Source of the DNA: Bradyrhizobium tropiciagri
Lineage (GTDB): Bacteria > Pseudomonadota > Alphaproteobacteria > Rhizobiales > Xanthobacteraceae
Direction: 5' to 3'
Assembly (NCBI RefSeq): GCF_001189845.1
Contig: NZ_LFLZ01000019.1
Coordinates: 62,001-126,000 of the forward strand
DNA length: 64,000 nt
The translations under genes and the position numbers were made by a program. Of this stretch, positions 1 through 9,011 are shown piece after piece (within the stretch, counting starts at the first letter, position 1; each line of letters begins with the position of its first letter). The notes beneath the pieces are model-generated. The model was not told the origin of the DNA and made no database searches. It worked only from the letters and a program-made list of their open reading frames with translations.

Positions 1-90
1 GGAATAGATCGCGTCGATGCCCGCGCGCGCGATCGCAGCGGCAAGCAAATTGGCGTCGGCCGTTCCGCCCAGGATCAGGGCGCGTATCAT
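1..90 (-). CDS. cobK: Precorrin-6A reductase, N-terminal fragment (leaves window)
   Basis: Reading the complement from position 90 gives 30 codons without a stop, beginning MIRALILGGTADANLLAAA. This matches the N-terminal Rossmann start (LILGGT-A) of CobK/CbiJ precorrin-6A reductases, which reduce precorrin-6A to 6B with NADPH in cobalamin synthesis. The rest of the gene lies outside the window. Its ATG shares two bases with the ATG of cobL on the opposite strand. Identification rests on the short N-terminal match plus the cob context. Confidence 0.75.
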   Translation of the reverse strand, partial: MIRALILGGTADANLLAAAIARAGIDAIYS

Positions 91-1270
91 GGGTAATCCC
101 TGGTTGACCATCATCGGCATCGGCGAAGATGGCCTTGCGGGGCTGTCGGACGCAAGCCGAAAGGCGCTTGATGAAGCGGAGGTGGTTTTCGGCGGTGAAC
201 GCCATCTTGCGCTGGCCGGCATCACCGACCGGGGCCGCGCCTGGCCGGTGCCGTTCGATGCCGACATCGTGCTTCAATGCCGCGGTCGTCCGACCGTGGT
301 GCTCGCCTCGGGCGATCCGTTCTGGCACGGCGCCGGTGGAACCCTTGTCGAGAAACTGCAGGCCAGAGAGTGGATCGCGCATTCCGCGCCGTCGACGTTC
401 TCGCTGGCCGCGGCGCGTCTGGGTTGGCGGCTCGAGAATGTCGTCTGCCTCGGCCTTCATGCCGCGCCGTTCGAACGGCTGCTGCCGCATCTTTCGCGCG
501 ATGCACGGATCATCTGCCTGGTGCGCGACGGCAGAGCGGCTTCCGATCTCGCGCGCTGGCTCACGGAGCGTGGCTGGGGACCGTCGGCGATGTGGACGCT
601 GTCCGCGCTGGGCGGCCCGCCTGAATCCATCACGCAGCATCGCGCCGACTCCTATGCGGGCGATTCGGGTCATACCCTGGTCGCGGTCGCGCTGGAGGCG
701 AGGGGAGCGCAAGGACTTGCGCGCAGTTCGGGTCTTCCCGACGCATTGTTTGTGCATGACGGGCAGCTCACAAAGCGGCCGGTCCGTGCGCTTGCGCTGT
801 CGGCGCTTTCGCCGCGGGCCGGTGAGCGACTGTGGGATATCGGCGCCGGCTCCGGCTCGATCTCGATCGAATGGGCGCTCTGCGGCGGAACGGCGATCGC
901 GGTCGAGGCGCGCGGCGAACGCACCGCCAATATCCGCAGCAATGCCACGAGCTTCGGCCTGAGCCACCGGATCACCGTCATCGAGGGCGAGGCGCCCGGC
1001 ATCCTGTCGGATCTCGCGGCACCCGATGCCGTATTCATCGGGGGCGGCCTCGATGCCGATATGTTCGATGCGCTCTGGTCGCGGATCGCGCAGGGAGTGC
1101 GGCTGGTGGCGCACGCGGTGACCCTGGAAACCGAGGCGCTACTCTCCGATCTGCACCGGCGCCATGGCGGCGAACTGATGCGCCTCGAGATCGCGCAGGC
1201 CGAGCCGCTGGGCCGCTATCGTTCCTGGAAGGCCGCGCGGCCGATCGTGCAATGGAGCGTGATCAGATGA
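89..1270 (+). CDS. cobL: Precorrin-6Y C5,15-methyltransferase (decarboxylating) CobL
   Basis: This 393-aa protein is a fusion of CbiE-like (about residues 1-200, starting LTIIGIGEDGL) and CbiT-like (about 220-390) methyltransferases. The second half shows a SAM-binding loop DIGAGSGSISIEW. The family methylates precorrin-6B at C5 and C15 and decarboxylates the C12 acetate. The frame is open back to position 17, but the start at 89 is chosen because the family's conserved N terminus begins there and upstream codons lie inside cobK. The stop overlaps the ATG of cobE (ATGA), so the two are probably translationally coupled. Length is typical of CobL. Confidence 0.95.
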   Translation: MGNPWLTIIGIGEDGLAGLSDASRKALDEAEVVFGGERHLALAGITDRGRAWPVPFDADIVLQCRGRPTVVLASGDPFWHGAGGTLVEKLQAREWIAHSAPSTFSLAAARLGWRLENVVCLGLHAAPFERLLPHLSRDARIICLVRDGRAASDLARWLTERGWGPSAMWTLSALGGPPESITQHRADSYAGDSGHTLVAVALEARGAQGLARSSGLPDALFVHDGQLTKRPVRALALSALSPRAGERLWDIGAGSGSISIEWALCGGTAIAVEARGERTANIRSNATSFGLSHRITVIEGEAPGILSDLAAPDAVFIGGGLDADMFDALWSRIAQGVRLVAHAVTLETEALLSDLHRRHGGELMRLEIAQAEPLGRYRSWKAARPIVQWSVIR

Positions 1271-1635
1271 AGGTCGCCGGTCTGGGATTCACGAGCAAGG
1301 CCAGCGTCGCATCCTTGCGCGAAGCCCTCAATGCCGCCGGCGGCTCCGAAGGCCTTGCGGCGGTTGCCACGGTGAGTGACAAGGCGGATGCGGTGGCATT
1401 GAAAGCGCTGGCACAGGAATTGGGGTTGCCGATCCGCGGGATTCCCGCCGAGATGTTGGCGGAGATCGAAACGATGACGCAGTCAGAACAAATCGCTGTC
1501 AGGTTCGGCACCGGCTCCGTCGCTGAAGCCGCGGCGCTCGCGGCAGCGGGACGAGGCGCGCGCCTGACTTCAGCTCGACGCGTCTCGCAGGATCGGATGG
1601 CGACCGCCGCGATCGCGGAAGGAGACGGTGGATGA
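1267..1635 (+). CDS. cobE: Cobalamin biosynthesis protein CobE (CbiG C-terminal domain family)
   Basis: A 122-aa protein starting MKVAGLGFTSKASVASLREAL. The G-x-G-x3-A N terminus and the later motif FGTGSVAEAAALAAAG match the CobE/CbiG-C family, which is required in the aerobic corrin pathway but whose exact reaction is not settled. The ATG overlaps the cobL stop by four bases, and its own stop overlaps the cobM ATG. The same frame is open further upstream, inside cobL, but those codons read as the wrong frame of cobL and are not part of this gene. Confidence 0.9.
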   Translation: MKVAGLGFTSKASVASLREALNAAGGSEGLAAVATVSDKADAVALKALAQELGLPIRGIPAEMLAEIETMTQSEQIAVRFGTGSVAEAAALAAAGRGARLTSARRVSQDRMATAAIAEGDGG

Positions 1636-2429
1636 TGGTGCATTTCATCGGCGCAGGGCCAGGCGCCGCCGATCTTCTGACCTTGCGCGGACGCGATCTC
1701 ATCGCCTCGTGTCCGGTCTGCCTCTATGCCGGATCGCTGGTGCCTTCAGGCGTGCTGGCGCATTGCCCAAAGGATGCGCGCATCGTCAACACGGCATCGA
1801 TGTCGCTCGACGAGATCATCGCCGAGATCGCGGCGGCGCATGCGGCCGGTAGGGACGTCGCGCGGCTGCATTCGGGCGATCTCGCGATCTGGTCGGCGAT
1901 GGGCGAGCAGCTGCGCCGGTTGCGCGCGTTGCAGATTCCGTATTCGGTGACGCCCGGCGTGCCCGCTTTCTCTGCGGCCGCGGCGGCACTGGAGGCTGAG
2001 CTCACGCTGCCAGGCCTTGCGCAATCGGTGGTGCTGACGCGCACGCCGGGGCGGGCGAGCGCGATGCCTGATGGTGAGACGCTCGCGGCGTTTGCTGCGA
2101 CCGGCGCGGTGCTCGCGATCCATCTCTCGATCCATCTGCTCGACAAGGTCATCGCCGAGCTCACGCCGCATTATGGTACGGACTGCCCGGTGGCCATCGT
2201 CTGGCGCGCGAGCTGGCCGGACCAACGCATCGTGCGCGCCACGCTCGCGACGCTCGACGCCGCGATCGGACCGGAGCTCGAACGGACCGCGCTGATCCTG
2301 GTCGGCAAGACGCTCGGCGCCGGCGACTTCGCAGAGAGCCGTCTCTACGCCGCCGACTATGATCGTCGCTACCGCCCGGTCGGTGCGGCGCCGCGCTTTC
2401 CGGAACCATCGCCGGAATCATCGCAATGA
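1632..2429 (+). CDS. cobM: Precorrin-4 C11-methyltransferase
   Basis: 265 aa, a single tetrapyrrole methylase domain. It opens with the SAM-enzyme signature HFIGAGPGAADLLTLRG and carries the second family motif LHSGDLAIWSAMGEQ near residue 80. CobM methylates precorrin-4 at C11 using SAM to give precorrin-5. The gene sits between cobE and cobB with four-base overlaps at both ends. Length and both motifs agree with CobM rather than CobJ or CobI. Confidence 0.95.
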   Translation: MMVHFIGAGPGAADLLTLRGRDLIASCPVCLYAGSLVPSGVLAHCPKDARIVNTASMSLDEIIAEIAAAHAAGRDVARLHSGDLAIWSAMGEQLRRLRALQIPYSVTPGVPAFSAAAAALEAELTLPGLAQSVVLTRTPGRASAMPDGETLAAFAATGAVLAIHLSIHLLDKVIAELTPHYGTDCPVAIVWRASWPDQRIVRATLATLDAAIGPELERTALILVGKTLGAGDFAESRLYAADYDRRYRPVGAAPRFPEPSPESSQ

Positions 2430-3736
2430 CCGCGGGGCTCGTGATCTCGGCACCCGCGTCGGGCGTCGGCAAGACGACGCTGACCCTCGCGTTAGCGCGC
2501 GCCTATCGCAGTCGCGGTTTGAAGGTGCAATGCCTGAAGAGCGGACCCGACTACATCGATCCTGCCTTTCATGCGGTGGCGACCGGACGCGCCTCCGTCA
2601 ACGTCGATAGCTGGGCGATGGCTTCAGGTGCGATCGCATCTCTGGCAGGCCGCGGCGCCGATGCCGATCTCGTGCTGGCCGAAGGCTCGATGGGATTGTT
2701 CGACGGCGTCGCCGCGCGCGGCGTCTCCGGCACCGGCGCCACTGCCGACATCGCCGAGATGATGGGATGGCCGGTGCTGCTGGTGATCGACCCCTCCGGC
2801 CAGGCCCAGACGGCGGCGGCGATCGCAGCGGGACTGCGCGATTTTCGCGCCGGCGTGCGGCTGGCGGGTGTCGTTCTCAACCGTGTCGCCAGCGCGCGCC
2901 ACGAAGCGCTGGTGCGCGATGCCATGGCGGGGGCGGGCATTGCCGTGCTGGGTGCGCTGCCGCGCCACGCCGAGATCGCCTTGCCGAAGCGTCATCTCGG
3001 CCTGGTGCAGGCCGAAGAGCAGTCTCAGATTGACGGCCTGATCGACGAGGCCGCACGCTTCGTCGCTGCGCATGTCGATCTCGATGCCGTGCTGCAATCG
3101 GCCCCGGTCTGGTCGCCGCAACCGACCGCGCGCAGCCTCAACATCGCGCCGCCCGGCCAGCGCATCGCGCTCGCGCGCGATGCCGCATTCTCCTTCGTCT
3201 ACCCGCATATGGTGGAAGCCTGGCGCGGGGCCGGCGCAGAGATCGTGACGTTCTCGCCGCTTGCCGACGAAGGTCCCGACGCTGATGCCGATGTGTGTTG
3301 GTTGCCCGGTGGCTACCCTGAACTGCATGCCGGCCGTCTTGCCGCCAACAGGCGATTCCTCGGCGGGTTGCGCGCCTTCGCCGAAACAAAGCTGGTGCAT
3401 GGCGAGTGCGGCGGCTACATGGTGCTGGGCACAGTGCTCACCGATGCCGAAGGCGCACGCCACGAGATGGCGGGGCTGCTCGGCCTCGAGACGAGCTATG
3501 CCAAGCGTCGCATGCATCTCGGCTACCGGCTCGCCGAGCTTGCCGCACCGATGCCACGGCACGGTCCAGGCGCGCGGCTGCGCGGTCACGAGTTTCACTA
3601 TTCGACGATCATCGCGCAGCCCGATACGCCACTCGCGGTGGTGCGCGATGCGACCGGCGCGATCGTTGCGGAAACCGGATCGCGGCGAGCTAACGCAACG
3701 GGGACATTCTTCCACCTGATTGCGGAGGACCGATGA
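2426..3736 (+). CDS. cobB: Hydrogenobyrinic acid a,c-diamide synthase (glutamine-hydrolysing)
   Basis: 436 aa with two domains. The N-terminal P-loop ATPase has APASGVGKTTLTLALARAYR at about residues 8-27 and KSGPDYIDPAFH shortly after. The C-terminal class-I glutamine amidotransferase domain has the nucleophile elbow HGECGGYMVLG and a late histidine motif GHEFHYST. The family amidates the a and c side chains of hydrogenobyrinate with ATP and glutamine. It overlaps cobM and cobA by four bases each. The DPAFH motif near residue 40 is shared with other CobB/CbiA proteins; choice of CobB over CbiA follows from the aerobic cob context. Confidence 0.93.
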   Translation: MTAGLVISAPASGVGKTTLTLALARAYRSRGLKVQCLKSGPDYIDPAFHAVATGRASVNVDSWAMASGAIASLAGRGADADLVLAEGSMGLFDGVAARGVSGTGATADIAEMMGWPVLLVIDPSGQAQTAAAIAAGLRDFRAGVRLAGVVLNRVASARHEALVRDAMAGAGIAVLGALPRHAEIALPKRHLGLVQAEEQSQIDGLIDEAARFVAAHVDLDAVLQSAPVWSPQPTARSLNIAPPGQRIALARDAAFSFVYPHMVEAWRGAGAEIVTFSPLADEGPDADADVCWLPGGYPELHAGRLAANRRFLGGLRAFAETKLVHGECGGYMVLGTVLTDAEGARHEMAGLLGLETSYAKRRMHLGYRLAELAAPMPRHGPGARLRGHEFHYSTIIAQPDTPLAVVRDATGAIVAETGSRRANATGTFFHLIAEDR

Positions 3737-4461
3737 GCGGGTTCGTCTCCTTCGTCTCGGCTGGTCCCGGCGATCCCGAACTCCTGACCATGAAGGGAGC
3801 GGCGCGGCTGCGCGAGGCCGACGTGGTGCTGTACGACGATCTCGCTTCGGGCGCGATCCTCGATCTCGCGCGCGCCGGCGCCAATCTTGTCGCGGTCGGC
3901 AAACGCGCCGGGCGCCTCTCGGCGAAGCAGCATCATGTCAGCCGGTTGCTGGTCGACTACGCGGCGGCGGGCGTGCGGGTGGTGCGGCTGAAATCCGGCG
4001 ATGCCGGCATCTTTGGGCGCCTCGAAGAGGAGATCGAGGCGCTGCGCGCTGCCGGCATCGGCTACGAGATCATTCCCGGCGTGACTTCGGCCTCGGTTGC
4101 CGCCGCGCAGGCCGGCATTCCGCTGACGCGACGGCTGACCTCGCGCCGGGTCCAGTTCGTGACCGGCGCCGATGTCACCGGCGGGTTGCCTGCGGATCTG
4201 AATTGGGCGGCGTTGGCCGATCCGGAAGCGACCACCGTGGTCTATATGGGGCGGCGCACGTTCCCGGCTCTGGCCGCAGGGCTGATCGCGCATGGTCTCG
4301 CCCCCGACACGCCGGCGCTGCTGGCGGAGTCCCTCGGTCATGCCGACGAGCAGCTTCATCGGACCACGATCGCAGGGCTGGCCGAACAGCTCGCGCATGC
4401 CGGCGCTGCCACGGCGGCTTCCATTATTCTGTTCGGCGCGCTGGCACCGGAAGAAAAGTGA
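3733..4461 (+). CDS. cobA: Uroporphyrinogen-III C-methyltransferase CobA
   Basis: 242 aa, a one-domain SUMT without the siroheme-synthase CysG-N extension. The N terminus SAGPGDPELLTMKGA and the motif RLKSGDAGIFGR are diagnostic for the uroporphyrinogen-III methylase branch. It produces precorrin-2, the entry compound for cobalamin (and siroheme). Its ATG overlaps the cobB stop. It is the fifth gene of the operon in this window and is followed after seven bases by cobF. Confidence 0.95.
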   Translation: MSGFVSFVSAGPGDPELLTMKGAARLREADVVLYDDLASGAILDLARAGANLVAVGKRAGRLSAKQHHVSRLLVDYAAAGVRVVRLKSGDAGIFGRLEEEIEALRAAGIGYEIIPGVTSASVAAAQAGIPLTRRLTSRRVQFVTGADVTGGLPADLNWAALADPEATTVVYMGRRTFPALAAGLIAHGLAPDTPALLAESLGHADEQLHRTTIAGLAEQLAHAGAATAASIILFGALAPEEK

Positions 4462-4468
4462 TGCGGCC

Positions 4469-5218
4469 ATGTTGACGCTGTCCCTGATCGGTATCGGTTG
4501 CGGCGACCCCCGGCAGCTCACGCTCGCTGCAACGGCCGCGATCAATGCCGCCGATCTGATCCTGATCCCGCGCAAGGGGACGGCGAAGTCGGACCTCGCC
4601 GAATTGCGCCGGACGATCTGCGCGGAGGCGTCGAGCAACGACAGCACGCGCATTGCCGAGTTCGACCTGCCGGTGCGCGACGCCGGCGAGGAGGACTATC
4701 GCAAGGGCGTGGACGATTGGCACGATGCGGTGGCCGCGAGTTGGTCGGAGCAAATCGCACGGCATCTCGGCGGCGACGGGCGCGTCGCCTTGCTGATCTG
4801 GGGCGATCCCTCGCTCTACGATTCAAGCCTGCGGATTGCGCAACGGCTCGATCCGCTGCCGTCGATCGATGTGATCCCGGGCATCACGTCGATCCAGGCG
4901 CTGTGCGCGGCGCATGCGCTGCCGCTCAACGAGATCGGCGAGCCGTTCCTGGTCACGACGGGCCGGCGGCTGCGCGAGGGCGGCTGGCCGGCCGGTGTCG
5001 ATACCGTTGTCGTGATGCTCGACGGCGGCGCTGCCTTCCAGACGCTCGATCCTGCCGGCTTAAGGATCTGGTGGGGCGCCTATCTTGGCATGCCGGATCA
5101 GATCATCATGGCGGGGGAGCTCGCGGAGGTCGGCCCTCGCATCGTCGCGGTGCGCCGGGAGGCGCGCGAACAGCACGGCTGGATCATGGACAGCTATGTC
5201 CTGAAGCGGAGGTCGTGA
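4469..5218 (+). CDS. cobF: Precorrin-6A synthase (deacetylating) CobF
   Basis: 249 aa beginning MLTLSLIGIGCGDPRQLTL, with the methylase motif LLIWGDPSLYDSSLRIA near residue 110. CobF methylates C1 of precorrin-5 and removes the acetyl group, a step specific to the aerobic pathway. The frame is open upstream into cobA, but the SAM-enzyme N terminus fixes the start at 4469, seven bases after the cobA stop. It is the last gene of the run; a palindromic repeat follows. Confidence 0.93.
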   Translation: MLTLSLIGIGCGDPRQLTLAATAAINAADLILIPRKGTAKSDLAELRRTICAEASSNDSTRIAEFDLPVRDAGEEDYRKGVDDWHDAVAASWSEQIARHLGGDGRVALLIWGDPSLYDSSLRIAQRLDPLPSIDVIPGITSIQALCAAHALPLNEIGEPFLVTTGRRLREGGWPAGVDTVVVMLDGGAAFQTLDPAGLRIWWGAYLGMPDQIIMAGELAEVGPRIVAVRREAREQHGWIMDSYVLKRRS

Positions 5219-5250
5219 TCCAGAGATTGCCTGTAGCGGGCGCTGCTAGA

Positions 5251-5349
5251 GCATGATCCGGAAAAGTGCGAAGCGGTTTTCCGAAAAGATCATGCGCAGG
5301 CAAAAGGCTAAAGCGCGATGACGATTCAACCCAATCTCATCGCGCTTTA
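5251..5349. repeat. Two adjacent palindromes (REP-like intergenic element)
   Basis: The first palindrome has arms GCATGATC (5251-5258) and GATCATGC (5288-5295), with an inner pair CGGAAAA (5259-5265) and TTTTCCG (5277-5283). The second has 13-base perfect arms TAAAGCGCGATGA (5309-5321) and TCATCGCGCTTTA (5337-5349). This type of paired palindrome is familiar from intergenic regions of Bradyrhizobium and relatives. It lies between two genes converging from opposite strands, and the last arm supplies the stop codon of the zinc-ribbon gene on the minus strand. It may also act as a bidirectional terminator or mRNA end. Confidence 0.8.
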
Positions 5350-5541
5350 GGTCTTCAGCCCGCGAATCGACGGTTGGATGGTCAGGCGGTAGGCGACGAG
5401 CTTGTCACCGTCAAACTGCTCGAGTGTCGTCTCGCAGACGGGGCAGCGATACTCGCCCTTGCTTGCTGATCCGGATGCCAGCTCAAGGCGTCGGAATCCG
5501 GCCCCGCAGCGCGGACACGTGACGTCGTCCTTCTTCATCAA
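5347..5541 (-). CDS. Small zinc-ribbon protein, function unknown
   Basis: A 64-aa protein with two CxxC knuckles, C9-PR-C12 and C33-PV-C36, which should bind one zinc as a rubredoxin-like ribbon. The C-terminal part (KLVAYRLTIQPSIRG) has no recognised motif. Either of two adjacent ATGs (5541 or 5538) could start it. It converges on cobF and its stop codon lies in the arm of the palindrome at 5337-5349. Similar short hypothetical proteins are common in rhizobia. Function not known; a nucleic-acid or protein contact role is only a guess. Confidence 0.7.
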   Translation of the reverse strand: MMKKDDVTCPRCGAGFRRLELASGSASKGEYRCPVCETTLEQFDGDKLVAYRLTIQPSIRGLKT

Positions 5542-5902
5542 CTTAACCCCAGAACAACACCGGCGGTCCTTCTTTAGCGCAGTCTGCGCGGCGGAACTAT
5601 GTTCACGGGGGGAGAACTACGGATCATTCCTGCATGGGAATAAAGGATGCGTCCGCGTCGAGCGGGAGGCTGCGCGAGCGATCGCGCTGAACGGGTGGTC
5701 AATTTCAATGCATTTCGCAAATTCGGCAATGGGTTACGGCGTGGCCTTAAAGGGCGATAGGCGATCGGATTTGCGCGGCGATATTGGCTGCCATGTTGCG
5801 GCGCTCGGGGCAGATGCTGCGCCTGCTCATTCCGCTCGGCAACGCGTGATCGCCGGCGAACGCAGGGTTCGCCGGCGATCCATCGCCATCGGCGGATGCC
5901 AC
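5542..5902. other. 361-bp intergenic region with a strong palindrome at 5848-5880
   Basis: No convincing gene is seen here. The clear structure is a perfect 14-base inverted repeat GATCGCCGGCGAAC (5848-5861) and its complement (5867-5880) with a five-base loop. It begins 22 bases past the stop of the minus-strand gene at 5903 and has no T-run, so it is more likely an mRNA 3'-end stabiliser or Rho-dependent end than a classic intrinsic terminator. The remainder has no recognisable promoter or RNA. Confidence 0.5.
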
Positions 5903-6409
5903 CTACTGCCGCGTCAGGCGAACCACATCCTGCCGCAGCAAATAGAGCGACACCGCGAGCAGAACGACGTCCTTCATCAGGAAGGGCACGTTGCCGGTCA
6001 TCGCGGGGAAGCCTCCCGCCGCAACGTCCCAGCCATCCGGCATGAACGGGATGATGGTGACCGTCGCGATGAACGTACCGGTCGAGCCGAGCGCGCCGAG
6101 AATGCCGAGCCGCTTGCTCCAGAAGCCTGCGAGCAGCAGCGACCCGAATGTCCATTCCGAGGCGCCGAGGAAATAGCTGGCCCCGGCGTGACCGAACAGG
6201 GGATACAGCCACCAGATCAGCGGCCCGTTGCTGATGAACGGGACCAGCCGTTCGAATTCGTACGGAAACCATTTCTGGTAACCGAAGAACAGGAACATGA
6301 TCACCATCGCGGCCCGGACGACGTGGTAGTCGAGATCCTCCGCGAGCAGGCCGGACCTGTCGAGCGCGCGGACAAGCGGATTTTGCGTGGTGCTGGAAAG
6401 CGTGGTCAT
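5903..6409 (-). CDS. DUF417 (RclC/YkgB-like) inner-membrane protein
   Basis: 168 aa from the start at 6409, which is preceded by a good ribosome site (GGAAGGA, eight bases upstream). A longer start at 6448 would overlap the upstream stop as ATGA. Four hydrophobic segments are visible (around AAMVIMFLFFGYQKW, GPLIWWLYPLFG, FGSLLLAGFW and LMKDVVLLAVSLYLL). The FGYQKWFPYE and KDVVLLA motifs are typical of DUF417, whose member RclC belongs to the reactive-chlorine response of E. coli. It follows an AhpD-like gene, so a stress or redox role is a reasonable inference. Confidence 0.75.
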   Translation of the reverse strand: MTTLSSTTQNPLVRALDRSGLLAEDLDYHVVRAAMVIMFLFFGYQKWFPYEFERLVPFISNGPLIWWLYPLFGHAGASYFLGASEWTFGSLLLAGFWSKRLGILGALGSTGTFIATVTIIPFMPDGWDVAAGGFPAMTGNVPFLMKDVVLLAVSLYLLRQDVVRLTRQ

Positions 6410-6444
6410 GATCGCGATCCTTCCATTTGACTGACTCGGCTGCG

Positions 6445-6981
6445 TCATGCGACCGCGGGGAAGTCGATGTCGGTGTCGTTGATGCGGTTGAAGACGTTGG
6501 TGAAGACGATGGTCGCGAACGCCAGGCTGATCTCGACCAGTTGCGCATCGCTGTAGCCGGCGGCCTTGATCGCGGCGAAGTCCTCGTCGCTGACGGTGCC
6601 GCTCGATTGCGCGAGCTTGCGAACGAAATTGATCAGCACATCGTACTTGGCATCGCCGGTCGGCTCGCCGTCGCGGATCTGCTTCAGCGCGTCGACCTTC
6701 ACGCCGGCGAGCTTGGCGAAGTGAGAATGCGCGGCGACACAGTAGTCGCAGCCGCCAACGGCGCTGATCACAAGCTTGATGATCTCCCGATCACGCTTGG
6801 ACAGGCTGCCGCCGGTGAGCACTGCATCGGCGGCGACCATCGCCTTGAGCGCGGCCGGGCCGTGGGCGGCGATGGCGGCATAAGCATTCGGGACGCTGCC
6901 GGCCGCCTTCTTGATCTGGGCGTAGATCTGGCCCGACGGGCCGGTGTCGGTTTCGAGATTGGGGACTGAGAGACGGGACAT
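6445..6981 (-). CDS. Carboxymuconolactone decarboxylase / AhpD-like protein
   Basis: 178 aa. It carries the AhpD-core redox motif C78-DY-C81-VAAH85 (CxxCxxxH) preceded by REIIKLVISAVGG. Members act as alkylhydroperoxidase-type disulfide reductases; true carboxymuconolactone decarboxylases lack the two cysteines, so a peroxidase-like role fits better. The start at 6981 follows an AAGGAG-type site. The frame is open far upstream, but that part lies under the AraC gene and is not coding. It is probably transcribed with the downstream DUF417 gene and lies divergent from an AraC regulator. Confidence 0.85.
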   Translation of the reverse strand: MSRLSVPNLETDTGPSGQIYAQIKKAAGSVPNAYAAIAAHGPAALKAMVAADAVLTGGSLSKRDREIIKLVISAVGGCDYCVAAHSHFAKLAGVKVDALKQIRDGEPTGDAKYDVLINFVRKLAQSSGTVSDEDFAAIKAAGYSDAQLVEISLAFATIVFTNVFNRINDTDIDFPAVA

Positions 6982-7113
6982 GGTCACACTCCTTGTTGGG
7001 GTTGGTGAACGATTGCGAGTGGACAATAGGAGTGAGCTCTGAGACATTGAATGTTCATATATCTCGATTATATGCTCGATCGTCTCATGAAGCCTCTCGA
7101 GGGAGGATCGGCC

Positions 7114-8076
7114 ATGGATTGGCTCAGCCGGCTGTTCGAGATGATGCCGGTGCGCGGGCGGCTCGATATTCGCTGCAGCTACAGCGTCCCTTGGCGTATC
7201 GAGCAGGGTCCGGGCGCGACCAACGAGATCCCCTATCATGCGGTGCTGGCCGGCTCGGCGATCCTGGACGATCCCGCGGATGGTCGGCCGCTGCTGCTGA
7301 AGACCGGCGACATTCTTCTGCTGCCGGGCAACCCGCGACACGTGATGCATGACGGCAGCGGAGCGGCACCGCTGTCGCCGCGCAACCGGACGGCGCAGAA
7401 TTTCACGATCAGCGAAAACCTGGGTTCGGACGAACGGCTCGATCTGCTGTGCGGACACTTCGCGATTGCACCCCCGCACGACCGTCTGTTGAGCAGCTAC
7501 CTTCCGCCGCGTCTTGTCGTGCATGCCGGTCCGCGGATCGGAAAGGGGACGGCCGCACAGCTCGCCGGACTTGTGTCGCTCATGCGCGGCGAAACCGCGG
7601 ACGATCATCTCGGCGGGCGCGCCATGCTCAACGCGCTGTCCACGGCGATGTTTGCGCTGGTACTGCGGCTCGCGAGCGAGAGCGACGCCACGTCACGCGG
7701 TCTGCTTGCGCTGGCCGGTGATCCTCGCCTTGCGCCGGCGGTGGCCGCAATGTTCAACGAGCCCGCACGCGCATGGTCGCTGCCGGAGCTCGCGCGTCTC
7801 TGTAACATGTCGCGCGCGACGCTGGCCCGGCAGTTCCAGGACAAGCTCGGGCGATCGGCCAGCGATCTGCTCACCGATATCAGGATGACGCTTGCGGCGA
7901 ACGAGTTGCGGAGTTCATCGCTTTCGACCGGCGCCGTTGCCGAGACCGTCGGCTACCAGTCCGAGGCCGCCTTTCAGCGGGCCTTCAAGAGCCACATGGG
8001 CGTAACCCCGGCGCAGTGGCGAAAAGCGCAGCCGCCGGAGCAGGACGTGTCGTTGGAGCCTGCCCGCACCAGTTGA
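7114..8076 (+). CDS. AraC-family regulator with cupin_6 sensor domain
   Basis: 320 aa. Residues about 1-180 match the Cupin_6 (AraC_N_2) ligand domain, with HAVLAGSAILDD and LLKTGDILLLPGNPRH. The C terminus holds two AraC helix-turn-helix units (LPELARLCNMSRATLARQF and VAETVGYQSEAAFQRAFK). Start 7114 is chosen because GGGAGG lies seven bases upstream; earlier in-frame ATGs have no such site. Regulators of this build often sit divergent from small oxidoreductase genes and control them, as here with the AhpD-like/DUF417 pair. The inducing signal is unknown. Confidence 0.88.
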   Translation: MDWLSRLFEMMPVRGRLDIRCSYSVPWRIEQGPGATNEIPYHAVLAGSAILDDPADGRPLLLKTGDILLLPGNPRHVMHDGSGAAPLSPRNRTAQNFTISENLGSDERLDLLCGHFAIAPPHDRLLSSYLPPRLVVHAGPRIGKGTAAQLAGLVSLMRGETADDHLGGRAMLNALSTAMFALVLRLASESDATSRGLLALAGDPRLAPAVAAMFNEPARAWSLPELARLCNMSRATLARQFQDKLGRSASDLLTDIRMTLAANELRSSSLSTGAVAETVGYQSEAAFQRAFKSHMGVTPAQWRKAQPPEQDVSLEPARTS

Positions 8077-8084
8077 TCCGGACG

Positions 8085-9000
<916 letters not shown>

Positions 9001-9011
<11 letters not shown>

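Noticed and set aside
1..5250. Cobalamin riboswitch for the cob operon
   Set aside because: The operon's true upstream region lies in or beyond cobK, and no B12-box-like sequence was seen within the window.
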